From: Yersinia aleksiciae
GTDB lineage: Bacteria > Pseudomonadota > Gammaproteobacteria > Enterobacterales > Enterobacteriaceae
Assembly (NCBI RefSeq): GCF_001047675.1
Contig: NZ_CP011975.1
Span: 62,001-126,000 of the forward strand
Reading direction: 5' to 3'
Length of the DNA: 64,000 nt
This document shows positions 60,415 to 64,000 of this stretch, one piece after another (within the stretch, counting starts at the first letter, position 1; every line of letters starts with the position of its first letter). The notes under the pieces are model-generated. The model made no database searches. It was not told the DNA's origin and saw nothing but the letters and a program-made list of their open reading frames with translations. The translations under genes and the position numbers were made by a program.

Positions 60415-61004
60415 AGAAAATTCTCCAAAAATAAGGGAGTAACCTAATCACGCTTTGTTTACGACAACGATATTACTTGTTTTCGATCCAATAATGAATA
60501 CAGAAAAATTGCAAAATCATATCTATATTGTTTGACATATATTATTTCCATCAACATTTTAACTATGTACATAAATTTACTGACATATCAATTAACAGGC
60601 TGATAAAAAAGAAAAGTTTTTTTAAGATTTTTCTTGGCGCAAATCAGCTATTCATACGAGAAATAATTATGAACATTAAGTGAGTTAATTTATGTCAAAA
60701 CACAACATGTTGATACTAGTAAAGATCAAGTAAAACCGTACTGATTTTCATACATAGGAATTATTCTTAGTTTTGTTTATTTCTTGTTTATCTCTTATTC
60801 ATTTTCAAAGCGTGTGATTCTTGACACAAATTCCCTATTCGAAAATGACATGGTTTTTATGAACATAACTAACTTAATTAAGATAAAGCGTAGGTATGAT
60901 AAGAAACATCGACAGATAGTCTCTTTCGTCAGCATAACCTTGGTCAGAAATTGGGCTACCAATAAAAGATTGCGCACTTGTTATCAAAGCGAACTATCAG
61001 TTTA
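60415..61004. other. AT-rich region upstream of uvrY and yecF
   Basis: About 590 bp. A 110-codon plus-strand frame from 60784 runs through it but has no RBS and covers the yecF promoter, so I do not call it. The DNA probably carries the uvrY promoter; no specific box is assigned. Confidence 0.5.
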
Positions 61005-61013
61005 TGGTATAAT
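61005..61013 (+). promoter_or_regulatory. extended -10 promoter of yecF
   Basis: TGGTATAAT: a consensus -10 with the TG extension, about 95 bp before the yecF start. The -35 region is weak, as usual for extended -10 promoters. Confidence 0.65.
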
Positions 61014-61108
61014 GCATCAACTGTTTAATAATGCTGCGAATGTTCACTGCGATACTGGGCTCTCCAAATCACCTTGTTCACTGGCAAGCCATCACTTCAG
61101 GAAAAAAA

Positions 61109-61333
61109 ATGAGTAATCCAGACTTTACCACTTCTGCTGATCCAGAAACTTTAGCAAATGAAGTTGCTTGCTTGAAAGCAACATTGACTCTACTGCTAAA
61201 AGCAATCGGCCAAGCCGATGCGGGGAAAGTAATCTTAAATATCGAACGCTCCATTGCCGGTATCGAAGACGCTGCTCAAGCTGAAGTTTTCACCAATACA
61301 GTTGCTCAGATTAAGAACGGCTATCGTCAATAG
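61109..61333 (+). CDS. yecF: YecF (DUF2594) small protein
   Basis: A 74-residue protein, the length of E. coli YecF, from the ATG preceded by CAGGA; longer upstream readings are rejected. The conserved sequence [26 protein letters not shown] and the ending QIKNGYRQ match E. coli YecF, which also lies next to uvrY. Function unknown; small, helical and soluble. Confidence 0.92.
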   Translation: MSNPDFTTSADPETLANEVACLKATLTLLLKAIGQADAGKVILNIERSIAGIEDAAQAEVFTNTVAQIKNGYRQ

Positions 61334-61437
61334 CAGCCATATACAACATGTAATAAGCCAATTTACCCTGCTGCCTATTGCTAAACTTCATTAACTTTAT
61401 TCAATCGGCAGCTTCTTTTTTATCTTTCGAGAGTGTG

Positions 61438-61776
61438 ATGGGATTATTGCTTAAGGCACTAATAGGTGCCAGCGTGGTGGTATTGATTGGGGTATTATCG
61501 AAAACACGTAATTACTATATTGCTGGTTTAATTCCCTTGTTTCCTACTTTCGCCCTCATCGCACACTACATTGTCGGTAAAGAGCGCAGTATCGAAGCAT
61601 TGCGTACAACAATTATATTCGGTTTGTGGGCCATTATTCCTTACTTTGTTTACCTGATATCACTCTATTTTTTCATCGGACACTTACGCTTATCGCAAGC
61701 TTTGGCAGCAGCGGTTCTATGCTGGGTAATTGTCGCCTGGATACTCATATCTACCTGGGGTCAATGGCACAGTTAG
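61438..61776 (+). CDS. GlpM/YdgC-family inner-membrane protein
   Basis: 112 residues from MGLLLKALIGASV, matching the E. coli YdgC start and length (111). Four hydrophobic segments. The signature RNYYIAGLIPLFPTFALIAH and GKERSIEALRTTI are shared with YdgC and Pseudomonas GlpM, a protein reported to affect alginate production. Function here unknown. A longer upstream reading with 20 extra codons is rejected because its N terminus is not conserved. Confidence 0.85.
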   Translation: MGLLLKALIGASVVVLIGVLSKTRNYYIAGLIPLFPTFALIAHYIVGKERSIEALRTTIIFGLWAIIPYFVYLISLYFFIGHLRLSQALAAAVLCWVIVAWILISTWGQWHS

Positions 61777-61805
61777 TGACTAACTATGCCACAAAGTCCG
61801 TTAAA

Positions 61806-62060
61806 TCAACGTAATAACAACAAAATAAGCGCATGAATAGCTAACATTACTACTGAGAAAATAAGATTCAGGTTACTGATAGACTTTGACCTGAGTTCAT
61901 CTGAAGACTCATCGCTTACCTGAATTTTCCTGATTCTGTAGATCCAATACCCGCCAAGTAACACAAAAAGCAGCGCTAACGACACCGCTAATAGAGGATA
62001 TCCCCACACCAAATACTCACTCAGCGCTGCAATAGCAAACCAAAGAATGACAAAGACCAT
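61806..62060 (-). CDS. small membrane protein, unknown
   Basis: An 84-residue protein with three hydrophobic segments (VFVILWFAIAALSEYLV, PLLAVSLALLFVLLGGYWIY and a C-terminal one ending IHALILLLLR), separated by a charged serine-rich loop. No family recognised. It converges on the GlpM-family gene. The hydrophobic pattern makes it more than a chance frame. Confidence 0.55.
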   Translation of the reverse strand: MVFVILWFAIAALSEYLVWGYPLLAVSLALLFVLLGGYWIYRIRKIQVSDESSDELRSKSISNLNLIFSVVMLAIHALILLLLR

Positions 62061-62438
62061 GATTGACCACCTAAAGTTTTAGTCGTTCGAGCTTAGCACA
62101 CTCCTTAAAAACCACTAAATTGAGCCAATAAGGAAGTCGTGAAAATTCAGACACGATAAGAAATTTTAGTATAAATACATCATAAAAATCAGCATCAGGT
62201 TAGTCATTCGTTAATTGCCCTACAGAACATTGGAGTCAATCGAACATAAGAACAGAACATAATATTTAGCAAAAACCAAAAAACCAGTTTAATCACCTAA
62301 TCACAAACTATAAAAAAACAAAAAATAACAACTTACGCACAAAAAATAAAATACCAAAAAACCAAATTAAGTAGTTTTATTACATCAAGAATTCATTGCA
62401 TTGGCCGTTATACATTACACCTATTTTTAATAAACGTA
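62061..62438. other. AT-rich intergenic region upstream of the chemoreceptor gene
   Basis: About 380 bp, very A-rich between 62260 and 62370. No gene seen. A GCCGTTAT at 62405 resembles a sigma-28 -10 element, but no TAAAGTTT lies 11 bp ahead, so I do not call a flagellar promoter. Confidence 0.5.
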
Positions 62439-64000
62439 ATGACCATGAAAAAGTTCTCCGAACTCTCTATTTTGACAAAATTGCTCTCCGGGTTCTCTGT
62501 TGTTATTGTAATGATGTTGTTACTTGGCGCAGTAGCACTAGCTCAGTTAAGCAGTAATAACGTAAGACTGGAGGCCTATCGAGACAGCTGGTTACCAGGT
62601 GTCCGCTATGCATTGGAAATGCGTGGTGTTTTAGCTGAGTTACGGCTACAACAGGTGCAATACATCGCCTCATCGACAGAAAAAGAACGCGAAGGCCACC
62701 GGTTGGAGATTTTACAGGCCGTTGATAATTTCCGCGCAGCACAAAATCGATTTTTAAAGTTACCTGAAGGCTACAATGATTCCGCGCTATTTAAGAGAAT
62801 AATGTCAGACTTTGACAATTTCTCTCAGGCAAACAGTATTGTTATAGATGCAGTTAATAATAACCAATTAGATGAAGCTAGTAAGATAAGCGGCGATACC
62901 TCCAGAAAATACCGTACACAGTTAATGAAAGACTTAGCTGAATTAGTCGTGCTAGAAGTTCAGGGAGGAGAACAAGCGGCAACCGAAGGTCAGCAAAGCT
63001 TTAATACTGCTAAAAACTTACTACTCGCTTTATTATTGTTCGCGGTTCTCATTTCAGCGCTGCTTGCTATCATGATTGCTCGCAATTTATCCCGTTTATT
63101 AGGCGGAGAACCCGCTTACGCGGTAGCTATTATGGAGCATATCGCAGCTGGCAATTTATCAACTGAAATAAAGCTTCGTCCTGGTGATAAAAATAGCTTA
63201 CTGGCGTCCTTGAACACGATGAACCAGCAGCTGAAAAGCACGATTAATGAGATCATGCACGGTAGCGAGTCAATTTCTGTTGCATCAAATCAAATTGCAC
63301 AAGGCAATACTGATTTATCACAACGCACGGAAGAACAAGCATCTTCACTTATCCAAACCTCAGCTAATATGCAGGAATTAACCCAAACCGTCCGGCAAAA
63401 TGCCGATAATGCGCGGCAAGCAAGCGAATTGGCTGTCAATACCGCAGCCACAGCAACCGAAGGTGGAATTATTGTTGATGAAATGCTGCTTCGCATGCAG
63501 GAAATATCAAACAGCTCGAAGAAAATTGTCGATATTATTGCTGTGATTGAGGGGATTGCTTTCCAAACCAATATATTAGCATTAAATGCTGCCGTTGAAG
63601 CAGCCAGAGCTGGCACTGAAGGTAAGGGGTTCGCCGTTGTTGCAAGTGAAGTGCGAACATTAGCCCAAAAAAGTGCAAATGCGGCGAAAGAAATTAAGTT
63701 ACTCATTGTCGGTACAGTTGAAAAAATTAATGCCGGTTCAGAACGTGCTGACCATGCCAGTCAAGCAATGGGCGAGATTGTTGATTCAGTGGGTAAAGTT
63801 GCGCATATTGTCGGCGAAATATCCACTGCGTCACAAGAGCAACATATTGGTATTCAAGAAATCGGTATAGCGGTAGAAAAAATGGACCAAGTGACGCAAC
63901 AGAATGCGGCATTGGTTGAGCAGGCCGCAGCCGCGGCGCAATCATTAACTGAGCAAGGTGCTGAATTACGTCAGGTTATCCGCTTCTTTCAGATTAATGG
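62439..64000 (+). CDS. methyl-accepting chemotaxis protein, 3' end outside window
   Basis: At least 520 residues, open to the window edge. N-terminal transmembrane helix ([20 protein letters not shown]), a four-helix-bundle periplasmic sensor (about 35-190), a second helix ([20 protein letters not shown]), HAMP, and the methyl-accepting domain with the invariant tip ([20 protein letters not shown]). The arginine-bearing LEAYRDSW and the bundle resemble Tar/Tsr-type sensors but the ligand is not evident. The start is either of two ATGs (62439, 62445); no RBS is clear. Confidence 0.9.
   Translation, partial: MTMKKFSELSILTKLLSGFSVVIVMMLLLGAVALAQLSSNNVRLEAYRDSWLPGVRYALEMRGVLAELRLQQVQYIASSTEKEREGHRLEILQAVDNFRAAQNRFLKLPEGYNDSALFKRIMSDFDNFSQANSIVIDAVNNNQLDEASKISGDTSRKYRTQLMKDLAELVVLEVQGGEQAATEGQQSFNTAKNLLLALLLFAVLISALLAIMIARNLSRLLGGEPAYAVAIMEHIAAGNLSTEIKLRPGDKNSLLASLNTMNQQLKSTINEIMHGSESISVASNQIAQGNTDLSQRTEEQASSLIQTSANMQELTQTVRQNADNARQASELAVNTAATATEGGIIVDEMLLRMQEISNSSKKIVDIIAVIEGIAFQTNILALNAAVEAARAGTEGKGFAVVASEVRTLAQKSANAAKEIKLLIVGTVEKINAGSERADHASQAMGEIVDSVGKVAHIVGEISTASQEQHIGIQEIGIAVEKMDQVTQQNAALVEQAAAAAQSLTEQGAELRQVIRFFQIN

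Noticed and set aside
60784..61116. 110-codon plus-strand frame upstream of yecF
   Set aside because: No RBS and it covers the extended -10 promoter of yecF; product has no protein-like pattern.
62380..62420. Possible sigma-28 promoter for the second chemoreceptor
   Set aside because: A GCCGTTAT element exists, but nothing like TAAAGTTT lies 11 bp upstream.

Overview
The window reads as a chromosomal segment of a Yersinia-like enterobacterium (Yersiniaceae). The evidence is the mgrB-yobH pair at the left edge and the yecF / uvrY-uvrC-pgsA / tRNA-Gly-Cys-Leu block at the right, arranged as in enterics. Genus is inferred from gene content and overall protein character, not from a database match.

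Left chromosomal arm (1-20760): mgrB with a PhoP-type promoter, yobH, a MarA/SoxS-type regulator flanked by three tiny membrane-protein genes, an ArcD-type antiporter, a GNAT acetyltransferase, an ABC half-transporter, a RIO-type kinase, a PAS-PAS-GGDEF diguanylate cyclase, a run of small periplasmic proteins (proline-rich peptide, HdeB, LprI-like), an AraC regulator divergent from a DMT exporter, the qorB/HxlR divergent pair, metY and a FliA-driven aer. The tail of this arm (19132-21027) is a decay zone: C-terminal scraps of an O-antigen-ligase-family protein, a LysR regulator and an aldo/keto reductase, then an orphan GhoT/OrtT-type toxin, a nuclease-like ORF and the remnant of another integrase.

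Prophage (21061-56936): a nearly complete P2-type prophage inserted into the 3' end of tRNA-Leu(UAA), bounded by a 124-bp direct repeat that includes the tRNA operon terminator. Order follows P2: int, cargo, repressor C, cox, small early genes, two DNA methyltransferases, replication gene A, a Gabija-like OLD nuclease plus UvrD helicase pair in the place P2 keeps tin/old, a predicted cos site, a cargo membrane protein preceded by 33-bp-spaced repeats, Q, P, O, N, M, L, X, holin, endolysin, nested spanins, R, S, a BrnT/BrnA toxin-antitoxin pair in the P2 orf30 position, V, W, J, I, H, G, FI, FII, E with its E' frameshift, T, U, D and ogr. Three copies of TTGTG-N10-CACAA lie upstream of O, V and FI and fit Ogr-activated late promoters. 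Four accessory sites (int-C, A-cos, cos-Q, S-V) carry host-benefit or phage-competition genes.

Right arm (56883-64000): tRNA-Leu, tRNA-Cys and tRNA-Gly with their own promoter and terminator, pgsA, uvrC overlapping uvrY, yecF, a GlpM/YdgC-family membrane protein, a small membrane protein and a chemoreceptor cut by the window end.

The items most worth follow-up are the Gabija-like pair in the P2 cargo slot, a long second reading frame inside the cytosine methyltransferase gene that looks like a real overprinted protein, a peptide motif shared by the prophage repressor and its membrane-anchored neighbour, the 33-bp-spaced operator-like repeats, and several tiny genes that ordinary gene calling would miss.
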